In this document: positions 23,760 through 32,005 of the stretch, in pieces
Position numbering within the stretch: position 1 is the stretch's first letter
Layout of the letters: each line of letters opens with the position of its first letter
Source: Pseudomonadota bacterium
GTDB taxonomy: Bacteria; Pseudomonadota; Gammaproteobacteria; Burkholderiales; Burkholderiaceae_C
DNA length: 35,472 nt
Reading direction: 5' to 3'
NCBI GenBank assembly: GCA_963205335.1
Contig: CAUJIM010000105.1
Span: 1 to 35,472 of the forward strand
Notes under the pieces: model-generated
Told to the model about the DNA's origin: nothing
The model's database searches: none
The model's input: the letters and a program-made list of their open reading frames with translations, nothing else
Made by a program: the position numbers and the translations under genes

Positions 23760-25126
23760 CGGGCTCGCTGCGCTGGCGCCTGCTGGCGGGCACGCTCGTC
23801 TGGGTGGCGCTCACGCTCGCGGTGGCCGGCTGGGGCCTGGCGGCACTGTTTCGCGACCACGTGCGCCAGCAGTGGCAGGCGCAGCTCGTGCTGCAGCTCG
23901 ACCAGCTGAGCGGCGCCATCGACTGGGTGGACGGGCGCGTGCAGGTCGGCGCGATGGCGGGCGACGCGCGCCTGGCCCGGCCGCTGTCGGGCTGGTACTG
24001 GCAGATCGACCGGCTGGGCGGGCAGCCGCAGGCGGCGCTGGCGCGCTCGCGCTCGCTCTGGGACCAGACGCTGCGGCTGCCCGCGGCCGCGGGCCCCGGC
24101 GACCAGGTGCTGCAGCTCGAGGACGGCCAGGGCCGCGCTCTGCTCGCGGTGGCGCGCACGCTGCAGCTGCCCGACGACGATGCGCCGCCGCTGCGCCTGG
24201 CGGTGGCGGGCGACGAGGCACTGATCGCCGAGCCCGTGGCGCGCTTCACGCGCCTGCTGTGGTCCGCCCTGGGTGTGCTGGCGCTCGGGCTGGTGCTGGC
24301 CGTGGCGCTGCAGCTGCAGCTGGCGCTCAAGCCCCTGGCGCTGCTGCGCCGGCGCCTGGCCGCCGTGCGCGCGGGCGCCGACGCGCAGCTTCAGGGGCGC
24401 TTCCCGCAGGAGCTGCAGCCGCTGGTGGCGGAGTTCAACCACGTGCTCGCGGAGAACGCCGACATGGTGCAGCGCGCCCGCGCGCAGGCGGGCAACCTGG
24501 CGCACGCGGTGAACACGCCGCTCACCATCCTGGCCAACGCCGCGGCGCAGGAGGCCACGCCCCTGGCCCGCCTGGTGCGCGAGCAGGTCGAGACCGCGCG
24601 CCGCCAGGTCGACTGGCACCTGGCGCGCTCGCGCGCCGCCGCCGCCGTGCGCGCCACCGGCCTGGCCACGCCGGTGGCGGCGCCGCTCGAGGCGCTGGTG
24701 CGCACCATGGCGCGGCTGCACGCCGGGCGCGGCGTGCGCTTCGAGATCGCGCCCGGCGCGGCCGACGGGCGCTTTCGCGGCGAGGCGCAAGACCTCTACG
24801 AGATGCTCGGCAACCTGATCGACAACGCCGGCAAATGGGCGCGCTCGCTCGTGCGCGTCGCGGTGCAGCGCGAGGGCGGGCGGCTGTGCTTCACCATCGA
24901 CGACGACGGCCCCGGCATTCCCGAGGCCGAGCGCGCGCGCATGTTCGAGCGCGGCGTGCAGCTCGGCGACACGCGCCGGGGCGCGGGGCTGGGGCTGGAC
25001 ATCGTGCGCACGCTGGCGCAGACCTATGGCGGCGAGATCGCCGCCAGCGAGTCGCCGCTCGGGGGGCTGCGCATGCGGCTGTGCCTGCCCGGCGCGGCCG
25101 AAGACCCGGCGACTTGCTATAAGTAG
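23756..25126 (+). CDS. Sensor histidine kinase, PhoQ-like
   Basis: A 456-residue membrane kinase. The first helix is near residues 9-31, then a periplasmic sensor of about 135 residues, the second helix near 167-190, and a HAMP-like linker. The phosphoacceptor is H250 in NLAHAVNTPL, a variant of the PhoQ-type H-box. The ATPase domain has NLIDNAGKWA (N box), DDDGPGI (G1) and GAGLGLDI (G2). It should phosphorylate the regulator encoded just upstream. The periplasmic domain is not acid-clustered like PhoQ of enterobacteria, so the signal is unknown; adjacent PepSY proteins may be involved. Confidence 0.93.
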   Translation: MTGSLRWRLLAGTLVWVALTLAVAGWGLAALFRDHVRQQWQAQLVLQLDQLSGAIDWVDGRVQVGAMAGDARLARPLSGWYWQIDRLGGQPQAALARSRSLWDQTLRLPAAAGPGDQVLQLEDGQGRALLAVARTLQLPDDDAPPLRLAVAGDEALIAEPVARFTRLLWSALGVLALGLVLAVALQLQLALKPLALLRRRLAAVRAGADAQLQGRFPQELQPLVAEFNHVLAENADMVQRARAQAGNLAHAVNTPLTILANAAAQEATPLARLVREQVETARRQVDWHLARSRAAAAVRATGLATPVAAPLEALVRTMARLHAGRGVRFEIAPGAADGRFRGEAQDLYEMLGNLIDNAGKWARSLVRVAVQREGGRLCFTIDDDGPGIPEAERARMFERGVQLGDTRRGAGLGLDIVRTLAQTYGGEIAASESPLGGLRMRLCLPGAAEDPATCYK

Positions 25127-25144
25127 CCCCTGCGCGCGCAGGGG
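25127..25144 (+). terminator. GC palindrome after the kinase gene
   Basis: CCCCTGCGCGCGCAGGGG is a perfect 18-bp palindrome starting directly after the TAG stop. There is no T-run, so it could be a structured mRNA end or weak terminator between the kinase and the downstream SDR (30 bp further). Confidence 0.4.
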
Positions 25145-25173
25145 CGCGCGACATCGCACCAGGAGAGCACACC

Positions 25174-25998
25174 ATGGATTTGGGCATTGCCGGGCGCTGG
25201 GCGCTGGTCTGCGCCGCCAGCAAGGGGCTGGGTTTCGGCTGCGCCAGGGCGCTCGCCGCCGAGGGCGTGAACGTCTTGATCAACGCGCGCACCGAGGCGC
25301 CGCTGCACCAGGCTGCTGCGCAATTGAGAGCTGCTGGCGCAGGCTGGGCAAGCGCCACGGGCCAGAAAGCACCCGAAGTGGTGGCGGTGGCCTGCGACAT
25401 CACCAGCGATGCGGGGCGCGAGGCCGTGTGGTCCGCCGCGGGCGGCCCGGGCCGGGACTTCGACATCGTGGTGACCAACGCGGGCGGCCCGCCCACGGGC
25501 GACTTCCGCGGTTTCTCGCGCGAGGACTGGGTGCGCGCGATCGACGCCAACATGCTCACTCCCATCGCGCTGATCCAGGCCACGGTCGACGGCATGGCGG
25601 CGCGCGGGTTCGGCCGCATCGTCAACATCACCTCCAGCGCGGTGAAGGCGCCGATCGACATCCTGGCGCTGTCCAACGGCGCGCGCAGCGGCCTCACGGG
25701 CTTCGTCGCGGGGCTGGCGCGCTCGGGCATCGCCGCCAGGGGCGTGACGGTCAACAACCTGCTGCCGGGCAAGTTCGACACCGACCGCCTGAACGCCACG
25801 CTGGTCGCCGCGGCCGAGAAGACCGGCAAGCCGATCGAGGCGATCCGCGCCGCGCAGGCGGCCCAGGCGCCGGCGCGGCGCTTCGGCTCGCCCGACGAAT
25901 TCGGCGCGCTCTGCGCCTTCCTGTGCGGCCGGCAGGCGGGCTACATCACGGGGCAGAACCTGCTGCTCGACGGCGGGCTGTATCCGGGGACGTTCTGA
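25174..25998 (+). CDS. Divergent SDR-family oxidoreductase lacking catalytic Tyr/Lys
   Basis: A 274-residue SDR with an altered cofactor loop (AASKGLGFG at about residues 14-22) and NAGGPP in place of NNAG. Where YxxxK is expected, 13 residues after the first Ser of ITSS, the sequence reads SNGAR, so Tyr is Ser and Lys is Arg. Such variants form a known 3-oxoacyl-ACP-reductase-like subgroup; activity is uncertain. The GGAGAG ribosome site supports the start. About residues 50-65 are encoded by a stretch resembling the dispersed repeat (25321-25368), possibly an in-frame insertion. Confidence 0.85.
   Translation: MDLGIAGRWALVCAASKGLGFGCARALAAEGVNVLINARTEAPLHQAAAQLRAAGAGWASATGQKAPEVVAVACDITSDAGREAVWSAAGGPGRDFDIVVTNAGGPPTGDFRGFSREDWVRAIDANMLTPIALIQATVDGMAARGFGRIVNITSSAVKAPIDILALSNGARSGLTGFVAGLARSGIAARGVTVNNLLPGKFDTDRLNATLVAAAEKTGKPIEAIRAAQAAQAPARRFGSPDEFGALCAFLCGRQAGYITGQNLLLDGGLYPGTF
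25321..25368. repeat. Dispersed repeat copy inside the SDR gene
   Basis: CAATTGAGAGCTGCTGGCGC, then GGGCAAGCGCC and GGGCCAGAAA, follows the family order TTTGATAGCTG-(core)-CAAGCGCT-GGCCAAAA. It is read in frame, encoding the Ala/Gly-rich segment AQLRAAGAGWASATGQ. Confidence 0.55.
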
Positions 25999-26012
25999 CG
26001 GCGGTTCGCTCC

Positions 26013-26063
26013 TCGAAAAGGAGCTGCCAGCGCTTGCCAGTAAAGCGCTGGATCCGAAAAAGG
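26013..26063. repeat. Dispersed palindromic repeat / bidirectional terminator
   Basis: Perfect 9-bp stem CCAGCGCTT (26027-26035) with AAGCGCTGG (26043-26051), flanked by GAAAAGGAGCTG on the left and GAAAAAGG on the right. It sits between the convergent SDR and M20 peptidase genes, where a bidirectional terminator would be expected. Confidence 0.72.
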
Positions 26064-26082
26064 CCATTGCCTTCCGGGCGGC

Positions 26083-27531
26083 TCACGGCATGCCGGCGAT
26101 CACCTGCGCCACGGCGGCGGTGAGCCGCTTGGCGTAGGGCAGGTGCAGGAACTCGTTGGGCCCGTGCGCGTTGCTCTTCGGGCCGAGCACGCCGCAGACC
26201 ATCATCTGCGCGCTGGGAAAGCCCTGGCTCAGGATGTTCATCAGGGGGATGGTGCCGCCCTGGCCGATGTAGCCGCAGGGCGCGCCGAAGTGCGCCTGGC
26301 TCGCGGCGTCGAGCGCGCCGGCGAGCCAGGGCGCGACGGCGGGCGCGTTCCAGCCGTTGGCCGCGCCGTCGGCGTGGAAGGTCACGCGCGCCTGGTACGG
26401 CGCGTTGTCTTCCAGCAGGCGCTTCATCTCGGCCACGCAGGCGCCCGCGTCCACCGTGGGCGGCAGGCGCAGGCTGAGCTTGAACGCGGTGTAGGGGCGC
26501 AGCACGTTGCCCGCGTCCTTGAGCGCCGGCAGGCCCTCGGCGCCGGTGACCGAGAGCGTCGGCTCCCAGGTGCGCCGCAGCAGCGCCTGCACCGGGTCGC
26601 TGGTGGTGGGCAGCGCCACTTGCGGGCCGCCCGCGCAGTCGTGGTGCGCCCAGGGGAAGCTGCGGATCGCCGAGTCGCCCAGGATGGCCGCCGTGGCCTG
26701 CGCCTGCGCCAGGCGCTCGGGCGGCACCGCGCAGTGGAAGCTCGCGGGCAGCAGGCGCCCGGTGCGCGCGTCTTCCAGCCGGTCGAGCACCTGCCGCATG
26801 ATGCGAAACGACGAGGGCACGAGGCCCGAGGCGTCGCCCGAGTGCACGCCCTCGGTCAGGATCTCCACCCTGAGCGTGCCGCTGGCCATGCCGCGCAGGC
26901 TGGTGGTGAGCCAGAGCTGGTCGTAGTTGCCCGCGCCCGAATCGAGGCAGACGACCAGCGCCACCTGCCCCAGGCGCGCGCGCAGCGCGTCCACGTAGGG
27001 CAGCAGGTCGCGGGAGCCGCTTTCCTCGCAGGTCTCGAACAGGCCGACGATGCGCGGGTGCGCCACGCCCTGGCGCTGCAGCTCCTTGATCGCGGCGACG
27101 CTGGCGTACACCGCGTAGCCGTCGTCCGCGCCGCCGCGGCCGTAGAGCCTGTCGTCCTGGATCACCGGCGTCCACGGCCCGAGGCCGGCGCGCCAGCCCT
27201 CGAACTCGGGCTGCTTGTCCAGGTGCCCGTACACCAGCGCGGTGTGCGTGGAGGCGGTGTGCGCGGCGGGCACCTCGAAGAAGATCACCGGCGTGCGCCC
27301 CGGCAGGCGCACCACCTCCAGCGCGAGGCCCGCCACCTGTTGCTGCTCCACCCACGCGGCCGCGCGCCGCACCACGGTGTCGATGTGCCCCTGCGCCTGC
27401 CAGTCGGCGGCGAAGGCGGGGGACTTGGCGGGGATGGCGATGTAGTCCTCGAGCTGCTGCGTGAGGTCCTCGTCCCAGGCGCGGGCGAGGCGCTCCGCGG
27501 CGAGCGGGGCATCGAAGGTGGCGGTGGTCAT
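26083..27531 (-). CDS. M20-family metallopeptidase/dipeptidase
   Basis: A 482-residue zinc hydrolase of the M20 family (ArgE/DapE/CPG2/carnosinase-like). Metal and catalytic residues are H103 and D105 (YGHLDKQPE), D136 (GRGGADDGY), E169 and E170 (ETCEESGS) and H456 (AHGPNEFLHL). The length and the HLDKQPE form fit the dipeptidase subgroup. The start at 27531 is chosen over a further ATG ten codons upstream because the conserved part begins just inside; neither has a strong ribosome site. No signal peptide, so cytoplasmic. Exact substrate not determinable. Confidence 0.9.
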   Translation of the reverse strand: MTTATFDAPLAAERLARAWDEDLTQQLEDYIAIPAKSPAFAADWQAQGHIDTVVRRAAAWVEQQQVAGLALEVVRLPGRTPVIFFEVPAAHTASTHTALVYGHLDKQPEFEGWRAGLGPWTPVIQDDRLYGRGGADDGYAVYASVAAIKELQRQGVAHPRIVGLFETCEESGSRDLLPYVDALRARLGQVALVVCLDSGAGNYDQLWLTTSLRGMASGTLRVEILTEGVHSGDASGLVPSSFRIMRQVLDRLEDARTGRLLPASFHCAVPPERLAQAQATAAILGDSAIRSFPWAHHDCAGGPQVALPTTSDPVQALLRRTWEPTLSVTGAEGLPALKDAGNVLRPYTAFKLSLRLPPTVDAGACVAEMKRLLEDNAPYQARVTFHADGAANGWNAPAVAPWLAGALDAASQAHFGAPCGYIGQGGTIPLMNILSQGFPSAQMMVCGVLGPKSNAHGPNEFLHLPYAKRLTAAVAQVIAGMP

Positions 27532-27609
27532 GGCGTATCCCGGAAGCGATGGCTGCAGCAAGGATAGCCAGATCGCCGCACGGCGTCGCGCCGGCGCGCG
27601 GACACGCGC

Positions 27610-28776
27610 TCAGGGCGTCTCGTGGCTTGCGAGGGACAGGTCGGCGAAGTCGCCATGGTCCTGTGCCAGGCGGATGCGCACCGGCAGGTAGTGCAGCTCG
27701 GTCCCGAGCCACAGCTCGTCCTTCTGGTCGCTGCCCTCGTCGTGCACCCGCTGCAGCTTGAGCGCGGCGGTGGGGCCGAGCGGCAGATCGAGCCGTTCCG
27801 GCCCCTGGACGCTGAAGACCCAGCGGTCGACCCGGCGCGCGCCCACCGTCTCGAACGCGATGCGCGTGCCGGGCGGGTAGCGGGCGGGGTCGGCTGCCAG
27901 CAGCGCGCCGAGCTGGAAGAACACGCTCAGGCGGTCTTGCGCGCCGTCGCCGATCGGGGCCGTGGCGCTGGCGCCGTCGCTGAAGCGGACCTCGTGGCTG
28001 GCGTAGTCGAACTGCGCCGTGCGCGCCGAGCGGAACTGGTCGACGAAGCGCTGCGGCCGCAGGCCGGCGGCGCCGAGGGTGCCGGTGCTTTCCTGCGAGC
28101 GCGAGCCCAGCAGGAAGGCGCTGACCTTCTGGCGTGCCAGGTAGTGCCCGCCCTCGGGCAGCCACGACAGTTCGGCGCTGGCGCGGTAGTCGAAGCCCTT
28201 GACCCGCCCCCGCGCCTCGAACGACAGCACGGCCGCGGGAGGGATGGCGACGGGAGGTGTGGCGGCGCTGTCGGCCGGGGTGGGGGCTGGTGCCGGTGCC
28301 GTGTCAGGCGGTGCCGGCGTGCTGGCGGCTTGCGCGGGCCCGCTGTGATCGTGCGGCGCGGGGTCGCCGGCGGCGGCCTGGGTGCCTGGCGCGGGCAGGG
28401 TATTGGCAGCCACCTGCGCGAGCCAGTCGCTCTCGTCGGCGGCCGGGGGCGCCGCGAGGTCGGCCGGCGCATCGACCGGCGCCGGGGCCGGCATGCCGAC
28501 GGCGGGCGCCGCGGGCGGGGTGGTGGCTGTTGCTGCGGGGCGCGGCGGCTGGCGCCGGGGAGCGGGCGCGGGCCGGACGCGGCGCACCGGCGCCGTGGCG
28601 GCGACGGGCGGAGGTGGCGCGGTGGCCGGCGCGGGCGGGGATGGCAGCACGCGGGTGCGCAGGGCGGGCCGCTCGGCCTGCGGCGCGGCGGCCGGCGGCA
28701 GCGCCAGCCCGCGCAGCACCAGCAGGTGCGCGGCGAGGACGACGGCCGTGAGCAGGCACAGGAGGCGGGCGGGCAT
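27610..28776 (-). CDS. DUF3108 domain protein with Pro/Ala-rich linker
   Basis: A 388-residue protein. An N-terminal hydrophobic segment (LLCLLTAVVLAAHLLVLRGLAL) acts as signal or anchor. Residues about 26-175 are a low-complexity Pro/Ala/Thr linker, resembling a periplasm-spanning TonB-like spacer. The rest is a DUF3108 domain (FEARGRVKGFDYRASAELSW ... DRLSVFFQLGALL ... LPVRIRLAQ), a beta-rich outer-membrane-associated fold of unknown role. The long frame upstream of 28776 lacks a signal and lies over the FAH gene, so it is rejected. Divergent from the FAH-like gene with 74 bp between. Confidence 0.85.
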   Translation of the reverse strand: MPARLLCLLTAVVLAAHLLVLRGLALPPAAAPQAERPALRTRVLPSPPAPATAPPPPVAATAPVRRVRPAPAPRRQPPRPAATATTPPAAPAVGMPAPAPVDAPADLAAPPAADESDWLAQVAANTLPAPGTQAAAGDPAPHDHSGPAQAASTPAPPDTAPAPAPTPADSAATPPVAIPPAAVLSFEARGRVKGFDYRASAELSWLPEGGHYLARQKVSAFLLGSRSQESTGTLGAAGLRPQRFVDQFRSARTAQFDYASHEVRFSDGASATAPIGDGAQDRLSVFFQLGALLAADPARYPPGTRIAFETVGARRVDRWVFSVQGPERLDLPLGPTAALKLQRVHDEGSDQKDELWLGTELHYLPVRIRLAQDHGDFADLSLASHETP

Positions 28777-28850
28777 GGGCGCTATGCTGTCATGCCCGCC
28801 CGCGCCGCGGCAGCGCGGGGCGGCGGGAATCTTTTGCGCAGGCATGACCC

Positions 28851-29792
28851 ATGAAATTGGCGACTTATCACGATGGATCGCGCGACGGCCAGCTGCTGGT
28901 GGTCTCGCGCGATCTGCGCACGGCGCATTATGCGAGCGGCATCGCGCAGCGCCTGCAGCAGGTGCTCGAGGACTGGAATTTCCTGGCGCCGCAGCTGCAG
29001 GACGTCTCCGACGAACTGAACGCGGGCCGGGCGCGCCACGCCTTCCCGTTCGACCCGCGGCAGTGCCTGTCGCCGCTGCCGCGCGCCTGGCAGTGGGTGC
29101 AGGGCTGTGCCTATCCCAGCCATGGCGAGCGCGTGCCCGCGGCGGCGCCATGGGCGCAGTGCCCGCGGCAGCTTCCGTCGGACGCCTTTGCCAGGCCGAG
29201 TGCATCGCTGGCCCTGCCCGAGGAGGCTCCGCCGCTGGACTTCGCCGCGGGCCTGGCGGTGGTGTGCGGTGACGTGGCGCGCGGCGCAGGCAGCGATCTG
29301 GCGCGCGAAGGCGTGCGGCTGGTCATGTTGTCGCTGTCGCTCGGCGAGGCGGACGCAGCGGCGGGCGGCGCCGTCTGTCCGCGGACGCTGGCCACCGCCT
29401 TCAGCCCGGTGGCCGCGACGCCGGACGAACTGGGCGATGCCTGGCGCGGCGCGCGGGTGTTCCATGCCCTGCAGGTGCTGCTCAATGGCCGCAGGTTCGG
29501 CCTGTGCGAGACCGGGCCCGAGATGGCGCCGGATTTCGGCACCCTGCTGGCGCGGCTGGCCGGGCTGCGGGACGTGGCGGCCGGCAGCATCGTCGGCAGC
29601 GGGGCGGTGAGCAATGCCGAGGAGGCGCGCGGCTTCTGCAGCCTGGCGGAAAAACGTGCCGTCGAGGCCCTGCGCGACGGCGCGGCGGGCACGGCGTGGC
29701 TGGGCGCGGGAGACAGCCTGTCCGTCGACATGAAGGGGCGCGACGGCGCCAGCGTGTTCGGCGCCATCGAGTGCCGGCTGGGCGGCGGCTGA
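28851..29792 (+). CDS. FAH-fold protein with apparently lost metal site
   Basis: A 313-residue member of the fumarylacetoacetate hydrolase family, recognisable by its N-terminus (MKLATYHDGSRDGQL), LARHAFPFD-type segment, TAFSPVAATPDELGDAW, AGSIVGSGAVSN (244-255) and the C-terminal MKGRDGASVFGAIE. In active relatives the E-x-E metal pair lies in a DFEAEVAV-type strand; here residues 130-137 read DFAAGLAV. The later ND pair in LANDVSLRN is replaced by SLSLGEAD (161-168), and the upstream QGGSDD segment is missing. The frame is intact, so this looks like a pseudoenzyme or an enzyme with a changed mechanism, not a decayed gene. Confidence 0.85.
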   Translation: MKLATYHDGSRDGQLLVVSRDLRTAHYASGIAQRLQQVLEDWNFLAPQLQDVSDELNAGRARHAFPFDPRQCLSPLPRAWQWVQGCAYPSHGERVPAAAPWAQCPRQLPSDAFARPSASLALPEEAPPLDFAAGLAVVCGDVARGAGSDLAREGVRLVMLSLSLGEADAAAGGAVCPRTLATAFSPVAATPDELGDAWRGARVFHALQVLLNGRRFGLCETGPEMAPDFGTLLARLAGLRDVAAGSIVGSGAVSNAEEARGFCSLAEKRAVEALRDGAAGTAWLGAGDSLSVDMKGRDGASVFGAIECRLGGG

Positions 29793-29809
29793 GCCGCCCG
29801 CGGCGTGGT

Positions 29810-30247
29810 TCAGCGCCAGTCCCCGCGGTGCAGGCCGCGGTCGTGCTCGCGCTCCCGGCGGTCGTGGCGGTCGTAGCGGTCCCTGCGGTCGTCCCGGCGC
29901 ACCTCGTGCCGGCTCCAGTCGCCTGCGATGAAGACCCACTGCCCCCCGCGCTGCGCCCACTGCGGCTGCCGGTAGTCGAAGCCCTGGCGCACGCGCACCC
30001 ATTGGCCGGGGATCCAGACGTACTGGTGGCCGCGCCATTGCCAGTAGCCCTGCGACCACACCATGCCGCGGCGTGCGTGCGGCGCGCGTTCGTAGTGCGG
30101 CGGCGGTGGTGGCGGCTGCACGAGAACGGGCGCCGCCTGCAGGGGCCGCGGCCCGGTCTGGATCACGACGGTGGCGCTGGTGGCGGCGTGTGCGCCGGCG
30201 GTCGCGGCGAGCGCCAGCACGGCGGCGAGGAGGGAGGTTCGGGTCAT
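29810..30247 (-). CDS. Secreted YXWXPGXW-motif protein
   Basis: A 145-residue protein with a signal peptide (SLLAAVLALAATAGAHA). The mature part has a Pro-rich stretch, then the repeated aromatic motif GYWQWRGHQYVWIPGQWV and a partner GGQWVFIAGDW, typical of YXWQ/YXWXPG repeat proteins found in the periplasm or outer membrane of proteobacteria. The tail is very rich in Arg, Asp and His. An in-frame ATG two codons upstream is possible; no strong ribosome site separates them. It is convergent with the FAH-like gene (17 bp between). Function unknown. Confidence 0.82.
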   Translation of the reverse strand: MTRTSLLAAVLALAATAGAHAATSATVVIQTGPRPLQAAPVLVQPPPPPPHYERAPHARRGMVWSQGYWQWRGHQYVWIPGQWVRVRQGFDYRQPQWAQRGGQWVFIAGDWSRHEVRRDDRRDRYDRHDRREREHDRGLHRGDWR

Positions 30248-30376
30248 GGGCATGGGTGGCGTTGGTTGGACATGGCGGCATGGTGCGCGCGCCAGGTCAA
30301 GCATGGGTCGGGCGTTGGTTGCTGGCCGGACAACAAGTGTGCCCGGATGTTATTTTTCCGGTGGACGCGCGGGCGC

Positions 30377-30799
30377 TCACGCCGGGCCGGGCGCGGCCGC
30401 CGCGGCCCGCGCGGCCAGGTAGCGCTCGGTCGCGTCGCGCGCCATCGCGGCCGAGCCGAGCACCTGGCCCTGGCCGTCGGTGACGACGGCGAAGCTCATG
30501 TCCACGTAGAGCTTGCGCCCCTCCTTGTGCACGCCGCGCGTGGTGCGCACCTCGCTGCTGCGGGCGCGGCCGTGCGCGATGGCCCGGTCGAAGCCGCGCC
30601 AGTGCGCTTCGCGCAGGTGCGGCGGAATGATCAGGTCCACGCTGTGTCCCAGCGCCTCGTCGGCGGTGAAGCCGAAGAGCGCGGCGGCCGCGGCGTTCCA
30701 GGCCCGGATCGTGCCGTGGGTGTCGATGAAGATCAGCGCGTCGGCCACGTCGGCGACGATGCGCTCCCAGGGTGCGGTAGGGCAGGGTGCGGTGCTCAT
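30377..30799 (-). CDS. Single PAS-domain sensory protein
   Basis: A 140-residue cytoplasmic protein that is almost entirely one PAS domain: ADALIFIDTHGTIRAWNAAA, LFGFTADEALGHSVDLIIPP, then the KEGRKLYVDMSFAVVTD strands. No output domain is attached, so it must act by contact with another protein or be a ligand/redox sensor. It starts at 30799, 6 nt after a GACAAT hexamer, suggesting a leaderless message. Longer starts run into the divergent gene's promoter and repeat. Partner unknown. Confidence 0.85.
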   Translation of the reverse strand: MSTAPCPTAPWERIVADVADALIFIDTHGTIRAWNAAAAALFGFTADEALGHSVDLIIPPHLREAHWRGFDRAIAHGRARSSEVRTTRGVHKEGRKLYVDMSFAVVTDGQGQVLGSAAMARDATERYLAARAAAAAPGPA

Positions 30800-30849
30800 G
30801 CACCGATTGTCGCGGCATGCGCCATGTCCCCGGTGGTGGCGGTGGTGCA

Positions 30850-30864
30850 TTGACAATAAAATAT
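30850..30864. promoter_or_regulatory. AT-rich island between divergent genes
   Basis: TTGACAATAAAATAT stands out in a GC-rich spacer between the PAS gene (minus) and the zinc-ribbon gene (plus). It offers a TTGACA and a TAAAAT hexamer but not with consensus spacing to one another, so I only call it probable promoter DNA. Confidence 0.35.
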
Positions 30865-30883
30865 GCCGTTTGCGCCCTATTCG

Positions 30884-30910
30884 AGAGCGCTGGCAGCTAT
30901 CAATATTGAA
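30884..30910. repeat. Half copy of dispersed repeat
   Basis: AGAGCGCTGGCAGCTATCAA then TATTGAA matches the right half of the family (AGCGCT-GGCAGCTAT, compare 6236-6258 and 1731-1750). It lies immediately upstream of the ribosome site of the zinc-ribbon gene. Confidence 0.6.
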
Positions 30911-30924
30911 AAAGAGGGATGTGC

Positions 30925-31983
30925 ATGGCAAAGACACTGCGTCTGTCCGAGAAGTGGTTTCGCCGCGGCCTGTGGCTGCTGGCGCTGGTGTTCGCCAACT
31001 TCCTGATCGGCCTGGGCTCGACCATCGTCGGCGATCTGCCCAAGGTGGAGACCGCCCTGCGGCTCGACGACTTTCTCGATCAGGCGGCCGCGCAGCCGCT
31101 GCGCCAGCAGCTCAAGAGCGAGCAGCAGGCGGCGCAGACGGCGCAGGACGCGTTCGAGCAGGCGCAGTTGCAGCACGAGAAGGCCCGCGCGGGCACGCAG
31201 GCCGCGCGCGAGACCTTCGCCAACTGGCTTTCGGCGCGCAGCGCCACCCAGCGCGCCGAGACCGACCCCGAGGTGATGCAGCGCACGCAGGCGCTCGACG
31301 TGCTGAAGGCGCAGGAACTGGCCGCGCGCCAGGCGGTGCAGGCGCAGCAGCAGGCGCTGCTCGATGCGCGGCAGGCGGAAAAGCAGGCGCGCCAGCGGCT
31401 GGACACGCTCGAGCAGCAGGCCCGCGTGCAATTGCAGGCGCAGGAGCGGCGGGTGGAGTTGCGCGTCTTCCTGTACCGCCTGGCGCTCACGCTGCCGCTG
31501 CTGGTGGTGGCGGGCTGGCTGTTCGCCAGGAAGCGCAAGAGCCCCTGGTGGCCTTTCGTCTGGGGCTTCATCCTGTTCGCGCTGGTGGCGTTTTTCGTCG
31601 AGCTGGTGCCCTACCTGCCGAGCTATGGCGGCTATGTGCGCTACGCCGTCGGCATCGTCGTGACCGTGCTCGTCGGGCGCTACGCCATCCTGGCGCTCAA
31701 CCGCTACCTGGAGCGGCAAAAGCAGGCCGAGGCGCTGCCCGAGCAGGAGCGGCGGGCCGAGCTGGGCTACGACGTGGCGCTGGCGCGCCTGGCCAAGGGG
31801 GTGTGTCCGGGGTGCGAGCGGCCGGTGGAGCTCAAGGACGGCGCGACCGATTTCTGCCCGCACTGCGGCATCGGGCTGTTCGCCGCCTGCGGCCACTGCG
31901 GCCGGCGCGGCAGCACCTTCGCGCAGTATTGCTTCGGCTGCGGCGCGGCGCGCCCGCGCCGTCAGGCAGGCGGCGCGGGCTGA
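30925..31983 (+). CDS. Membrane coiled-coil protein with two zinc ribbons
   Basis: A 352-residue protein. One helix lies near residues 16-37, then a Gln/Ala/Glu-rich coiled coil (about 50-175), then three more helices near 182-200, 208-229 and 236-257. The C-terminal cytosolic tail has two Cys4 zinc ribbons: C294/C297 with C311/C314 and C322/C325 with C336/C339. The start at 30925 is preferred over ATG 30919, which lies too close to the AGAGGG ribosome site. I recognise no named function; such architecture suggests a scaffold or membrane-stress protein. No operon partner is visible: the next gene is convergent. Confidence 0.85.
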   Translation: MAKTLRLSEKWFRRGLWLLALVFANFLIGLGSTIVGDLPKVETALRLDDFLDQAAAQPLRQQLKSEQQAAQTAQDAFEQAQLQHEKARAGTQAARETFANWLSARSATQRAETDPEVMQRTQALDVLKAQELAARQAVQAQQQALLDARQAEKQARQRLDTLEQQARVQLQAQERRVELRVFLYRLALTLPLLVVAGWLFARKRKSPWWPFVWGFILFALVAFFVELVPYLPSYGGYVRYAVGIVVTVLVGRYAILALNRYLERQKQAEALPEQERRAELGYDVALARLAKGVCPGCERPVELKDGATDFCPHCGIGLFAACGHCGRRGSTFAQYCFGCGAARPRRQAGGAG

Positions 31984-32005
31984 CGTCCGGGTCGCTGGAA
32001 ATGGG

